A stretch of DNA of 64,000 nt from Pantoea sp. WMus005 (GTDB taxonomy: Bacteria > Pseudomonadota > Gammaproteobacteria > Enterobacterales > Enterobacteriaceae): contig NZ_JACBXU010000001.1 in NCBI RefSeq assembly GCF_013415305.1, positions 1,116,001 through 1,180,000 on the forward strand, read 5' to 3'. The notes beneath the pieces were generated by a model that was not told the DNA's origin, made no database searches, and worked only from the letters and a program-made list of their open reading frames with translations. Made by a program: the position numbers and the translations under genes. The number at the start of each line of letters is the position of its first letter. Position 1 is the stretch's first letter. Below, piece by piece: positions 1 to 9,512 of the stretch.

Positions 1-1001
1 AGCAGCTGTTAACCGAGGCCGGGATTGTCGCGGGAAAACGTACCGGGCTGGTGGGCTGGAAATTGCTTACCGGCAGACTATTCGATCTGCCGCATTTCAT
101 CTGTGAAGCAGCGGCTCAGGCGGCGGGTGGCGACGCGCAGCTGGTAAACGCGACCGGACTGTTTATTTCACCTGACAACGGGGCGCGCTGCGTAAACTGC
201 GCCGATGAAGTGGCGTTTTATGAAGCTGGCGCTAATCTTGCGTCAACCGCGATGCTGGCTGCGCTGGATAGCGTTGAGCCGGGCGTCACGGAGAAGGCGT
301 TAGGGGCAAAGCTGAACGCAGAAGGGCAGCCAGACACGGTAGTCACCATTGCCGCAACCGGCGATCGTTTCGCGCATGCCCGGCTTTATCCCTCTGATAA
401 ACGGATTGCAGAAGGCGACAAACTCTCGCTGACCACCGGCTATAAAGGCGGGCTGACCAGCCGTACTGCGTATGTCGTCAGCAGCGCTTCCGGGTTACAA
501 TGTCACGTTTCTGACTGGTTAACCCGGCTGGCGATCCCCTACTATCATGCGGTTGTCAGTTGGCTTGAGCAGTTGCGCATCGGGATTACTGGCGGTGAAC
601 TCTATTCGCTTATCGAAACGGTCCTGCCTAAAACGCAGTACGGCTGGCATCTTAATCCGGGGCATCTGGTGGCTGACGAAGAGTGGCTGAGTTCGCCCAT
701 TTATCCCGATTCAGCCATTACACTGAAGAGCGGTATGCTGCTGCAGATCGATATCATTCCGTCGGTGCCAGGTTATGGCGGCTGCAGTATCGAAGATACG
801 GTCGGGCTGGCCGATACAGCATTGCGTCATGCGCTGGCGCGCACTTATCCGGAGGTCTGGCAGCGTATGACGCAGCGCAAAGCGTACCTGACAGAGGTGC
901 TGAAGATCCGGTTGCCGGATGAGGTGATTTTGCTCTCTAACACGGTAGGGTATCTGCGCCCTTTTTTACTGGATAAGCGCCGTGCGCTGGTACGCCAGTA
1001 A
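1..1001 (+). CDS. M24 (creatinase/aminopeptidase P fold) protein, 5' end outside window
   Basis: The frame is open from the first bases of the window, so the true start lies upstream; a GTG at 51 is internal. The C-terminal part reads like the pita-bread domain of Xaa-Pro peptidases, with a GH motif (NPGHLV) and a late IEDTV motif. The first metal-ligand segment, normally D-x-G followed by an S-D pair, reads SLTTGYKGGLTSRTAY here, so both aspartates appear to be missing. It may be a non-catalytic family member, or a peptidase-like enzyme with another chemistry. Family assignment is fairly sure; activity and substrate are unknown. Confidence 0.7.
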   Translation, partial: QLLTEAGIVAGKRTGLVGWKLLTGRLFDLPHFICEAAAQAAGGDAQLVNATGLFISPDNGARCVNCADEVAFYEAGANLASTAMLAALDSVEPGVTEKALGAKLNAEGQPDTVVTIAATGDRFAHARLYPSDKRIAEGDKLSLTTGYKGGLTSRTAYVVSSASGLQCHVSDWLTRLAIPYYHAVVSWLEQLRIGITGGELYSLIETVLPKTQYGWHLNPGHLVADEEWLSSPIYPDSAITLKSGMLLQIDIIPSVPGYGGCSIEDTVGLADTALRHALARTYPEVWQRMTQRKAYLTEVLKIRLPDEVILLSNTVGYLRPFLLDKRRALVRQ

Positions 1002-1008
1002 AGGATTA

Positions 1009-1028
1009 ACCGGCCGGATTCGGCCGGT
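1009..1028 (+). terminator. hairpin after the M24 gene
   Basis: An 8-bp perfect stem, ACCGGCCG / CGGCCGGT, with loop GATT starts 7 bases after the stop codon. It is followed by an AT-rich stretch rather than a clean T run, so termination is likely but not certain. Confidence 0.45.
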
Positions 1029-1115
1029 AATAATTTGTAAAATTTAACTGAGAGTAAAACGCAGGCGCATCTGTCAGGATACGCGCCTCAGAAAGTTCCT
1101 GGTTGCTCTCATCAG

Positions 1116-3161
1116 ATGAAATGGTTTACCAAAAACGCGGTTTTGTTTGCCTGCAAAACCTCTCTGGCCGCGTTTATCGCACTCTCTGTGGCGCTCATTC
1201 TTAACTTCGAAAAACCCGCCTGGGCGCTGACCACCGTGTTTGTCACTTCGCAACTCTATGCGGCATCAACCGTCTCGAAATCGTTGTTTCGGCTGTTGGG
1301 CACGCTGCTGGGCGGCATCTTTATTCTGCTCATCTATCCTGAAACCGTGCAGTCGCCGGTGCTGTTTAGCCTCTGTGTGTCGCTATGGGTGACGGTTTGC
1401 CTTTATCTTTCTCTGCATGACCGCACGCCGAAGAGTTATATCTTTATGCTGGCCGGCTACAGCGCGGCGATTATGGGCTTTCCTGATGTCGATACGCCAT
1501 CGGCGATTATCAATACGGTCATTTCACGTATTGAGGAGATTACGCTGGGCATCCTGTGCAGCACGCTGGTTCACCGGCTGGTGTTTCCGGTGTCGATGCA
1601 TCATCTGCTGGGGCAGAGCGTCAATCTCTGGTTTCAGAACGCGCGCAAACTCTGCGATGAACTGATCAGCGGGATGGCAAAAAATAAATCGCTGGAGCGG
1701 GAAGATATCCTGATCCAGATGGCGGGCTATCCGCTGAATGTTGAAACGTTGCTGACGCACTGTGTCTATGAGGGCGAAGCGGCGCGTAATGTCATCCGTC
1801 TGGTCAGCGTGCAGTATCAGCATCTGACTTATCTGCTGCCGACTCTGACTGCGATTGAGTCACGGCTGGGCGTGCTGGCGGAACTGAACATTCGTTTTCC
1901 GCCGTGCGTCACCGACGTGTTTCAGGAATTTCTGTTGTGGCTGCATCACGACAGCATTAATGATATCGCCGGGCTGCGAGAGGCGATTGCCGTCAGTCAG
2001 GCGTCGCTGGAAGATCAATGGCGGGCAGGGCAGCTGGCAACTGAAGAGAGTCTGCTGCTGATTGGTCTGCTGGAGCGTATGGCTAACTTTGTGCGTATTG
2101 CCGATGCCTATGAGAATGTCAGCGCGCGCGCTGGGGATCTTTACAGCCACGGGGATGGGGCGGCGATCCGCACTATCCGGGAACATCGTCATATTGATAA
2201 AGGTCTGCTGAGACTGTCTGCGCTGACCGCTTTTCTGGCGACCTTTCTTTCCAGCCTGTTCTGGATTGGCAGCGGCTGGGCTGACGGCGCCAATGCGCCT
2301 TTAATGGCGGCGATCATCAGCTCATTTTTTGCCAGTGTTGATTCCCCGGTGGCGCCGATGAAGTTGTTCGTGAAAGGGGTGGCGATTGCGCTGGTGGTCA
2401 GTCTGTTCTACATCGCTTTCCTGATCCCACAGGCGAATACCTTACAGGCGCTGATGATCTGCCTGCTGCCCGGTCTGATGCTGCTCAGTCTGGTGATCGC
2501 CAATCCGGCGACCAATCTGATTGGACTGAGTGTCGCCATTCAGATCCCGGGTTTTATCGGCTTAAGCCATCACTTTGTGCCGAACCTGATCGTCACCCTG
2601 AATGCCGCCATCTCGTCGATGGTGGGGATTATGTTTGCAGTGGTACTGACAGCACTGATCCGCAACAAGCGACCGTCATGGATTGCCAGAAGAGCAGTAC
2701 AGCGTGGGCTGCGCGACCTGTTAGGGTTTGTCAAAATGGTGGAGCGCAACTCCGCTACGTTGTTGTCACGTCAGCAATTTATTGCCCGCATGCTCGACCG
2801 GGTGAACATTATTCTGCCGCGTAAACGGCTCGATCCGGTGCCGGATATCGTGGTGGGAGGGTATCTGATTACGGAAACCTGGCTGGGTGCTAACTGTTAC
2901 GACTTCTATGCACGCTATCGCGACGTGCTGGAGAGTCACCGGATTGATAGCGGGCAGATGTTTCACGAGCTGGCGCTCTATCTGAAGCGCAAGATGAAGT
3001 CGCTGCAGTTAGCGCCGCATCAGGATCTGCTGGAAGAGCTGGATCTGTTGCTGCTGCGGCTGGAGCCGATTGCCCGACAGGAAAGTGCCGCTGTCGCACC
3101 CTTAATCCATCTGTTCAATATCAGGGTGTCACTGTTTCCGCATCAGCGCTGGCCGGAGTAA
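1116..3161 (+). CDS. FUSC family inner-membrane protein (AaeB/fusaric acid resistance type)
   Basis: A 681-residue protein with two hydrophobic blocks (about residues 10-150 and 365-510), each followed by a long soluble region. This is the layout of FUSC-family efflux components such as AaeB. Family members export aromatic acids or are broadly linked to efflux, usually with a membrane-fusion partner. No partner such as aaeA lies next to it, so it may work alone or with a distant partner. The ATG at 1116 opens with a short N-terminus before the first membrane segment; the ribosome site is weak. Substrate unknown. Confidence 0.8.
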   Translation: MKWFTKNAVLFACKTSLAAFIALSVALILNFEKPAWALTTVFVTSQLYAASTVSKSLFRLLGTLLGGIFILLIYPETVQSPVLFSLCVSLWVTVCLYLSLHDRTPKSYIFMLAGYSAAIMGFPDVDTPSAIINTVISRIEEITLGILCSTLVHRLVFPVSMHHLLGQSVNLWFQNARKLCDELISGMAKNKSLEREDILIQMAGYPLNVETLLTHCVYEGEAARNVIRLVSVQYQHLTYLLPTLTAIESRLGVLAELNIRFPPCVTDVFQEFLLWLHHDSINDIAGLREAIAVSQASLEDQWRAGQLATEESLLLIGLLERMANFVRIADAYENVSARAGDLYSHGDGAAIRTIREHRHIDKGLLRLSALTAFLATFLSSLFWIGSGWADGANAPLMAAIISSFFASVDSPVAPMKLFVKGVAIALVVSLFYIAFLIPQANTLQALMICLLPGLMLLSLVIANPATNLIGLSVAIQIPGFIGLSHHFVPNLIVTLNAAISSMVGIMFAVVLTALIRNKRPSWIARRAVQRGLRDLLGFVKMVERNSATLLSRQQFIARMLDRVNIILPRKRLDPVPDIVVGGYLITETWLGANCYDFYARYRDVLESHRIDSGQMFHELALYLKRKMKSLQLAPHQDLLEELDLLLLRLEPIARQESAAVAPLIHLFNIRVSLFPHQRWPE

Positions 3162-3356
3162 AGGTGCAAAGGGGGAGCTGGTGGCGCTAACAGAGCATGA
3201 GCGATAAAAGAAGGCCTTTTAGTTACATCATACATTATACTTTTCTTTAAAGTAAGGTCAGGCATCGTGCACGTTTATCGGGTCTGGTAATGAAAGTGGC
3301 GTCTGACGTCAGCAAAAAGAGCAGGGCGCGCGTAACAGGATGCAGCCTGAATATTT

Positions 3357-3692
3357 TCAGCTGTTTACCGGTGACTGAAGCTGATAAATCCACGCAGTGT
3401 AATGCTGATTCTCCCCGACATAAACGCGAACTTCGACGCGATCATAACCATCCTCAAACGCATCCAGCATTGGCCAGTGAGCGTCCAGCTGATCGGAGAC
3501 AAACAGATATCCCGGCACTTCGGGGCCATGTTCATCCAGAATAATGCCAGGAAAATCGGCCGCCGCGCCCCAGCCACGCTCATAGAAAGTGCCATTCACC
3601 GAGCCAGCCAGCCATTCTCCGCCAATGTTTTCCAGGATATGGGCATTCTCGCGGCCCGGGCAGAGCGTGCCGTAGACAAACAAACGTTTCAT
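3357..3692 (-). CDS. gamma-glutamylcyclotransferase-like protein (YtfP/GGACT type)
   Basis: 111 residues, the usual size of the small GGCT-fold family. The N-terminal substrate-loop motif VYGTLCPG is at residues 6-13, and an acidic stretch (LDAFEDGYDRVEV) fits the region that carries the catalytic Glu. Family members release 5-oxoproline from gamma-glutamyl-amines or peptides, but many bacterial copies are uncharacterised. The gene stands alone, with GAGAGAAA just before the ATG. Fold assignment is good; substrate is not known. Confidence 0.75.
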   Translation of the reverse strand: MKRLFVYGTLCPGRENAHILENIGGEWLAGSVNGTFYERGWGAAADFPGIILDEHGPEVPGYLFVSDQLDAHWPMLDAFEDGYDRVEVRVYVGENQHYTAWIYQLQSPVNS

Positions 3693-4346
3693 TTTCTCTC
3701 ATCATGGAATCCGTCGAAGCCAGCAACTTTAACGTGCCTGAAATCTGATGTCATGTGGCTGTGCGGATTTTCTGGAATGAAGGGATAAGCGGGCCAGGAA
3801 CATGGGTCGACATGACGCGCTGTGACAAATCCTGCGGTCAAAGGGCCACGCTGACATCTCAGAATTCACGTAGCGTTGCCATTTTGGTTGAGCATTGGAA
3901 CCTCAGTGAAGCCGGAGATTCCTGATGGGATGGGCAGTGCGGTATTTTCGTTATCAAATCTGATTGCGTGACGATGAGCTGCAGGATGACAATCAGCACA
4001 ATACAAAGTCATGAGAACAGTGCGCTCAGCCTGGAAAGGTTCCTGAGAATAACGAACACCTAAAAATGACAGCGCGGGACTGGCTGTGAAAGGAAGGCGG
4101 ATGGCAGTCATTAAGCCTGCGAAAATTGCGCAGTCTGACGGGTGTGATAAGCTGACCGACACAGTCAGAATCGGGGTTTTCAGCGATGTACGGACATCAT
4201 AATCAGAGTACGCATTAAAGGTCGCATAATGTATATTATGTTAAATAAGGGATGTGTTTTCACTATCTCCGCTGTCAGCCCGCTTTTCCTCTGACAAACC
4301 TGGGTGCTCTGGACTGACAAACGCCTCCCCTTACCTGTGCAAATCC
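3693..4346. other. 654-bp stretch with no convincing gene
   Basis: The longest open frame here is a 98-codon minus-strand frame at 3866-4162. Its product is rich in Ser, Pro, His and Cys without a recognisable domain, and I saw no clear ribosome site. It could be a decayed gene or non-coding DNA. The 3' part (about 4190-4330) is more AT-rich. Confidence 0.4.
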
Positions 4347-4862
4347 TCAGGCCAGTAACTTAAGATACAGATCATAATTTTCCGCATCAAAACAGACTAA
4401 GTTAACCTTCCCGATTGTGGGGTTCTCATTCAGACTGTGTTTGATGACGTCTAAAGCAATCGCTGCGGCGCGTTCTTTAGGGAAACCATAAATCCCTGTG
4501 CTGATGTTGGGAAACGAGACCGTTTTGATGCCGTGGTGTCCAACGAGTTTAAAACAGCTCAGGTAGGCACTTTTTAACAGTGTATCTTCATTATGTCGTC
4601 CATCGCTCCAGCGCGGACCAACCGTATGGATGACATAATTCGCTGGCAAATTCCCTGCGCCAGTAATCACGGCTTCACCGACTTTGCATCCACCCTGACA
4701 ATTGCGGATTGCCTGGCACTCAGCCAGAATCACTGGCCCGCCAGCGCGATGGATTGCCCCATCCACGCCACCGCCCCCCAGTAACGAAGAATTGGCGGCA
4801 TTAACAATCGCTTCTGTAGCGATTCTGGTGATATCGCCCTGAATTACGTTTATTTTATTCAT
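4347..4862 (-). CDS. ymdB: O-acetyl-ADP-ribose deacetylase, macrodomain protein YmdB
   Basis: 171 residues, matching the single-macrodomain MacroD/YmdB type. It shows GDIT at residues 9-12, the [18 protein letters not shown] phosphate and ribose loop at about 21-39, and the second loop [12 protein letters not shown] near 117-128. These bind ADP-ribose, and the Asn and Asp of the first loop support hydrolysis of O-acetyl-ADP-ribose to ADP-ribose and acetate. In E. coli YmdB also modulates RNase III; whether that holds here is unknown. The gene is alone, not beside ymdC/clsC as in E. coli. Confidence 0.9.
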   Translation of the reverse strand: MNKINVIQGDITRIATEAIVNAANSSLLGGGGVDGAIHRAGGPVILAECQAIRNCQGGCKVGEAVITGAGNLPANYVIHTVGPRWSDGRHNEDTLLKSAYLSCFKLVGHHGIKTVSFPNISTGIYGFPKERAAAIALDVIKHSLNENPTIGKVNLVCFDAENYDLYLKLLA

Positions 4863-5309
4863 CTGACCCCACGTATTTTACTCTGGTGATGAGCACGAAT
4901 TTGCTGATCCTGCGCTTCGTTGCTGTTATATGACAAGTTTTAAGATGTATTCAAATATAGCCTTAATCTGATGTCCGGTGTGCCGGCTTTGATGGGCTGC
5001 CTGCCTCAGAGCCTTATTGATCGCATCAATTCCAATGCACCTGTCATATAAAACCGATTTAAGCCTGTCGCCGCCCTGCTTTTTGCTACTGAATTTAAAG
5101 AAGATTTAACCTGCCGATTTTTTCCTGTTGAGTGATTGTTGCACCGATGCCTGACTCTGGATTAATAGAGCAAATGTATGATGTAACTAAATGCAGCTCT
5201 CTTTCTCGGAAATTTCACATTTCCGGCCACTAATTACCTCTTTGGCTTCATGCGCTTTACTCTCTGTGCACTGTCACCCGACTTCAGACAATCAATAAAG
5301 GAAACGTTG
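4863..5309. other. 447-bp intergenic region
   Basis: AT-rich DNA between the divergent ymdB and hydroxyisourate hydrolase genes, so it must hold both promoters. An upstream ATG at 5250 is in frame with the hydrolase but would put 20 unrelated residues before its signal peptide. No RNA gene, repeat or operator was recognised. Confidence 0.5.
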
Positions 5310-5732
5310 ATGAAAACTTCATATGCTTTGATCGCAACATTACTCATGACCTCTGGCGCATCCGCTATCGCAGCCCAGCCTGCTGCGGCTAAAAACCCGC
5401 TGAGCGTGCACGTTCTTAATCTGCAAACCGGTCAGCCTACGGCAGGCATTGAGGTTGAACTGGATCAAAAGCAGCAGGATAACTGGGTGAAACTGGCGTC
5501 AGGCGTTACCGACAATAACGGTCGCATCAGCGCCCTGTTCCCGCAGGATAAAACTGCCAGCGCAGGCAGTTACCGTGTCGTGTTTAAAACCGGTGACTTC
5601 TATAAAAAGACCAACCAGAAAACCTTCTTCCCGCAGATCCCGGTTGAATTCAACATGGAAGCCAGTGGCGAGCACTACCATATCCCGTTACTGCTGAGCC
5701 CGTTTGGTTACTCAACCTATCGCGGCAACTAA
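5310..5732 (+). CDS. hiuH: periplasmic 5-hydroxyisourate hydrolase (transthyretin-like)
   Basis: 140 residues from the ATG at 5310, which follows AAGGAAACGTTG and starts a clean signal peptide (about residues 1-22, ending near SAIAA). The mature part begins with the family's LSVHVLNLQTGQP motif, with the expected His and Arg positions, and ends in YRGN. The family signature ends YRGS, so the last residue differs. It hydrolyses 5-hydroxyisourate to OHCU in urate breakdown, here in the periplasm as for E. coli YedX. No other urate genes are adjacent; an NCS1 permease lies about 19 kb away without clear linkage. Confidence 0.88.
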   Translation: MKTSYALIATLLMTSGASAIAAQPAAAKNPLSVHVLNLQTGQPTAGIEVELDQKQQDNWVKLASGVTDNNGRISALFPQDKTASAGSYRVVFKTGDFYKKTNQKTFFPQIPVEFNMEASGEHYHIPLLLSPFGYSTYRGN

Positions 5733-5749
5733 TCTGCCCGGTCCGGCAC

Positions 5750-6667
5750 TCAGGTGCCGGATTCCCCCGCTACCCGCGCCGGAAAGCACTCCACCAGCCA
5801 GTCAATAAACACCCGTAGCCGTTGTGTCACGTGCCGGTTTTGCGGATACACCACATGAAACGGATAACCCGCAGGACGCCAGTCTCGCAGGATCTCTACC
5901 ATTTCGCCCTGCCGCAGAATCGACGACAGCGAATAACTGAACGTCTGAATAATCCCCAGCCCGGCCAGTCCCGCCGCCAGATGTGCATTACTTTCATTTA
6001 CGCCAATGCGATGCGCGCTGGTAATCTCAATTTTCTCGCCCTGACGTTCAAATCGTAACGGAAATGGCTTACCAGTTTGCGGCGAGAGATAACTCACCAG
6101 CCGGTGTCCGTTGCGCAGTTCATCAGGATAAGCAGGAACGCCAAATGCTTTCAGATAAGCGGGTGTCGCGCAGGTCATCAGTGTGGCGTGCCCAATCAGA
6201 CGGGCAATCAGCGAGGAGTCGCCCAGCGGGCCACCCCGGATTACACAATCAATGTTATCGCTAATCAGGTTGGCCGGACGATCGGAGACGCCAAGGTCGA
6301 GCGTAATGTCCGGATAGCGGGCAAAGAAATCGGGCAGCAACGGAATGAGAATATCACGTGCGGTAGACCCGCCGATATCTACACGCAACTGCCCGCGCGG
6401 CTTACTGCGCCGTGCATTAAAACAGGCATCAATATCCTCAAGATTGTGCAGAACACGCAGCGCCTTTTCATAGTATTCCTGCCCTTCCGCAGTGACGGTC
6501 ACGCGCCGTGTGGTGCGCTGAAGTAGCCGAACGGAGAGATGCGCTTCCAGCTCCTGAACCAGTTTGCTCAGCGTCGCTTTTGGCATATTTAGCGAGTCTG
6601 ACGCACGGGTAAAACTGCCGCTTTCTACTACCCGTGAAAAAGCTTTAATCGCCAGCAGCTGATCCAT
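5750..6667 (-). CDS. LysR-family transcriptional regulator
   Basis: 305 residues with the N-terminal winged helix (residues 1-60, containing [21 protein letters not shown]) and the effector-binding domain after it. It belongs to the CrgA/YafC-like group, judging from the RTTRRV and GRLRVD-like stretches. It is divergent from an SDR oxidoreductase across 118 bp, so it most likely controls that gene and itself. The inducer is unknown. Confidence 0.88.
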   Translation of the reverse strand: MDQLLAIKAFSRVVESGSFTRASDSLNMPKATLSKLVQELEAHLSVRLLQRTTRRVTVTAEGQEYYEKALRVLHNLEDIDACFNARRSKPRGQLRVDIGGSTARDILIPLLPDFFARYPDITLDLGVSDRPANLISDNIDCVIRGGPLGDSSLIARLIGHATLMTCATPAYLKAFGVPAYPDELRNGHRLVSYLSPQTGKPFPLRFERQGEKIEITSAHRIGVNESNAHLAAGLAGLGIIQTFSYSLSSILRQGEMVEILRDWRPAGYPFHVVYPQNRHVTQRLRVFIDWLVECFPARVAGESGT

Positions 6668-6680
6668 TCCTTTCCCCTAT

Positions 6681-6698
6681 TATCCACCCACATGGATA
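6681..6698. promoter_or_regulatory. candidate LysR operator
   Basis: The inverted repeat TATCC-N8-GGATA lies 14 bp before the lysR start, in the divergent promoter region. It contains a T-N11-A style dyad. Binding is inferred from position and symmetry only. Confidence 0.4.
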
Positions 6699-6785
6699 GT
6701 CATTTTCATTTTAGCGGATTTATCCGGCAGCCAGGCTGACCGGGAAAAGCTAAATCAGTCAAAGAGACCATTCGGAGAAGAACAT

Positions 6786-7535
6786 ATGAACGCATCACTC
6801 GCAGGAAAAATTGCACTGGTTACAGGCGGAACAAGCGGCATTGGCCTGGCCACCGCACGGGAACTGGCGGCACAGGGTGCGCAGGTTTTTATCACCGGCC
6901 GACGCCAGGCGGAGCTGGATGCCGCAGTCGCTGACATCGGCGGATCCATCAGCGGCATCCGGGCTGACGCCTCACAACTGCACGATCTCGACGACGTTTA
7001 CTCCCGCATCGCGGCGCAGGCCGGACGGCTGGATATTCTGTTCGCCAACGCCGGAGGCGGCGACATGCTGCCACTGGGCGCGATTACTGAAGAGCACGTT
7101 GACCGGATCTTTGGCATCAGCGTGCGCGGCGTGCTTTTTACTGTCCAGAAAGCCCTGCCTCTGCTGGTTGATGGTGCGTCGGTGATACTGACTGGTTCAA
7201 CCGCAGGGATACAGGGTACAGAAGCGTTTAGTGTCTACAGCGCCAGTAAAGCGGCGGTGCGTAACTTTGCCCGTTCGTGGGCGCTGGATCTGAAAGGTCG
7301 CGGCATCCGGGTTAATGTCGTCAGTCCAGGTCCGGTCCGCACGCCAGGACTGGGCGATCTGGTAAGTGAAGATCAGCGTCAGGGCTTGTTTGATGCGCTG
7401 GCCGCACAGATACCGCTTGGCCGCCTGGGTGAACCGCAGGAGGTTGCCCGAACTGTGGCATTTCTCGCATCTGATGCTGCCAGCTTTATCAACGCGACAG
7501 AACTGTTTGTTGATGGCGGAATGGCGCAGGTCTGA
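6786..7535 (+). CDS. short-chain dehydrogenase/reductase
   Basis: 249 residues, classic SDR length. It has the cofactor motif TGGTSGIG (residues 14-21), NAG at about 88-90, and a catalytic Ser followed by YSASK (near 149-153). An Arg soon after the first strand (ITGRR) suggests NADPH preference. It ends in [15 protein letters not shown], typical of the 3-oxoacyl-reductase-like group. Induced presumably by the divergent LysR regulator. The substrate cannot be told from sequence. Confidence 0.88.
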   Translation: MNASLAGKIALVTGGTSGIGLATARELAAQGAQVFITGRRQAELDAAVADIGGSISGIRADASQLHDLDDVYSRIAAQAGRLDILFANAGGGDMLPLGAITEEHVDRIFGISVRGVLFTVQKALPLLVDGASVILTGSTAGIQGTEAFSVYSASKAAVRNFARSWALDLKGRGIRVNVVSPGPVRTPGLGDLVSEDQRQGLFDALAAQIPLGRLGEPQEVARTVAFLASDAASFINATELFVDGGMAQV

Positions 7536-7715
7536 GTGCGGATAACAGACCCGGTTTTAACGGCAGCGGGGTCCTCACCTCGCTGTCTTAGCGCAGCGGT
7601 TTACTCGGTTAAGCCCAGCCGCATTCACAAAAAGTCACGTTGCAGTCATCCCGCCTGGTAAATCTCCCGCTATAGTTATTGCCTGTCACGTCCGTCATAA
7701 CACCATGGAGATAAT

Positions 7716-8816
7716 ATGAGCCAACTTTTTTCCACTGTCTCGCTGGGCGAACTTACGCTGGATAACCGCATTGTGATTGCGCCAATGTGCCAGTACTCCG
7801 CTGAAGCAGGCAATGCGACCGCCTGGCACCGAATCCATCTTGGTCAGCTGGCCTTTTCCGGCGCTGGCCTGATGATTATTGAAGCCACCGCCGTCGAGGA
7901 CATCGGCCGTATCTCTCCCGGCGACCTCGGGTTATGGAATGATGATAATGAAGCCGCGCTGAAAACGGTTCTGGACGATGTGCGCCGCTATTCCTCCATT
8001 CCGATCGGTATGCAGCTGGGCCATGCGGGACGGAAAGCGTCGTGTGCCGTTCCCTGGGAAGGCGGTAAGCAGATTGCGCCTGATGCCGGTGGCTGGCAAA
8101 CCGTGGGCCCGTCAGCAATAAGTTACAGCGAGGATGAAGTTAAACCGCTGGCCATGAGTATTGACGATCTGCAGCGAGTGAAACAGGCCTTTGTCGATAG
8201 CGCCCGTCGCGCGGTGCGCCTGGGTATTGAGCTGATTGAGGTGCATGCCGCGCACGGCTATCTGCTGCATCAGTTCCTTTCGCCGCTGTCGAATCAGCGC
8301 AGTGATGAGTATGGCGGTTCGCTGGAAAACCGACTGCGCTTCCCGCTTGAAGTCTTCAAAGCTGTTCGTGAAGCCGTACCCGCTACCGTGCCGGTCGGCG
8401 TGCGCATTTCCGCGACTGACTGGGTCGAAGGCGGCTGGGAAATTAAACAGTCAATTGCCTTCTCCCGTGAGCTGGAAGCGCTGAACTGCGCCTATATTCA
8501 CGTCTCAAGCGGTGGCCTGTCAGAAAAACAGAAAATCAGCGTTGGTCCGAATTATCAGGTGCCGTTCGCACACGATATTCGTGAGCAGGTGTCAATTCCG
8601 GTCATTGCAGTTGGCCTGATAACTGAACCCCAGCAGGCAGAAGATCTTCTGCAACAAGGCGAAGCTGACCTGGTGGCGCTGGCGCGCGGCATTCTCTATG
8701 ACCCACGCTGGCCATGGCACGCTGCGGCGGCGCTGGACGGCAAAGTGCAGGTTCCGCCGCAGTATCTGCGTTCTGAACCGCACGATGTAAAAGGTATCCT
8801 GACGCAGGATCAGTAA
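7716..8816 (+). CDS. namA: Old Yellow Enzyme of the YqjM/NamA class (NADPH dehydrogenase)
   Basis: 366 residues forming an FMN-binding TIM barrel. Features of the YqjM/XenA class are APMCQYS with Cys25 near the flavin, QLGHAGRKAS, the substrate pair in EVHAAHGYL (His-x-x-His), and SNQRSDEYGGSLENR. These enzymes reduce electron-poor C=C bonds and nitro-compounds with NADPH. The start follows ATGGAGATAAT, and the gene appears to be a single unit ending in a hairpin shared with nudK. The symbol is by family resemblance. Confidence 0.85.
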   Translation: MSQLFSTVSLGELTLDNRIVIAPMCQYSAEAGNATAWHRIHLGQLAFSGAGLMIIEATAVEDIGRISPGDLGLWNDDNEAALKTVLDDVRRYSSIPIGMQLGHAGRKASCAVPWEGGKQIAPDAGGWQTVGPSAISYSEDEVKPLAMSIDDLQRVKQAFVDSARRAVRLGIELIEVHAAHGYLLHQFLSPLSNQRSDEYGGSLENRLRFPLEVFKAVREAVPATVPVGVRISATDWVEGGWEIKQSIAFSRELEALNCAYIHVSSGGLSEKQKISVGPNYQVPFAHDIREQVSIPVIAVGLITEPQQAEDLLQQGEADLVALARGILYDPRWPWHAAAALDGKVQVPPQYLRSEPHDVKGILTQDQ

Positions 8817-8823
8817 ATGTTTA

Positions 8824-8854
8824 CGGGCAGACCATCTTAGTGGCGGTCTGCCCG
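8824..8854. terminator. hairpin between namA and nudK, probably bidirectional
   Basis: A 10-bp perfect stem, CGGGCAGACC / GGTCTGCCCG, with an 11-base loop sits between two convergent genes. T-rich sequence follows on the plus strand (CTCTCTTAT). Confidence 0.55.
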
Positions 8855-8859
8855 CTCTC

Positions 8860-9444
8860 TTATAAAATACCTTTCAGCCGCAGATGCTGGAGCAGCATGA
8901 TGGTTTTGGCATCCACAATCTCACCCTGATCAATTGCCTGTAGTGCCTGGTCGAAACCGATCTCCAGTACCTCGATATCCTCACCCTCCTCTGCTATTCC
9001 GCCGCCTTCCCCGCTGCGCTGCTGGTCACCATATTCAGCAATGAAGAAGTAGAGCTTCTCAGTCACCGAACCTGGGCTCATAAAGGCTTCAAACACCTTC
9101 TCCACCTGGCTGACTCGAAAGCCCGTCTCCTCTTCCGCTTCGGCAACAATACGCGCTTCCGGCGAGGCGTCATCCAGCAGACCGGCGGCCGCTTCAATCA
9201 GAAAACCATCATGCCCGTTCAGGAAAACCGGAAAGCGAAACTGCCGGGTCAGCACGACCGCGCGTTTTTCACGGTGATAGAGCAGGATCACCGCGCCGTT
9301 GCCCCGGTCATAGGCTTCGCGGCTCTGCTCCTGCCAGCGACCATCACGGCGCAGCAGCGAGAAAGTGTATTTCTTCAGGGTATACCAGTTATCTGACAGC
9401 AACTGCTCGTTGATGATGCGTACGCGGGGATGGTTCTGTTGCAT
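8860..9444 (-). CDS. nudK: GDP-mannose pyrophosphatase NudK (Nudix hydrolase)
   Basis: 194 residues, close to E. coli NudK in length and order of motifs. The Nudix helix reads from GLLDDAS (about residue 87) to EAEEETGF. It keeps the E-x-x-E-E core, but the Glu normally found after G-x5 is a Ser. It cleaves GDP-mannose to GMP and mannose-1-phosphate in E. coli. GGAG lies 6 bases before the ATG. Convergent with namA. Confidence 0.85.
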   Translation of the reverse strand: MQQNHPRVRIINEQLLSDNWYTLKKYTFSLLRRDGRWQEQSREAYDRGNGAVILLYHREKRAVVLTRQFRFPVFLNGHDGFLIEAAAGLLDDASPEARIVAEAEEETGFRVSQVEKVFEAFMSPGSVTEKLYFFIAEYGDQQRSGEGGGIAEEGEDIEVLEIGFDQALQAIDQGEIVDAKTIMLLQHLRLKGIL

Positions 9445-9512
9445 GATGCGCTCCGGGATAAGTAGACAGCCTTCACGCTATCATGCACAATCGTGCAACT
9501 TCAAGAAAAAAC

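Noticed and set aside
3866..4162. 98-codon minus-strand frame between the GGCT-like gene and ymdB
   Set aside because: No recognisable domain or good ribosome site; kept only as part of a gene-poor region.
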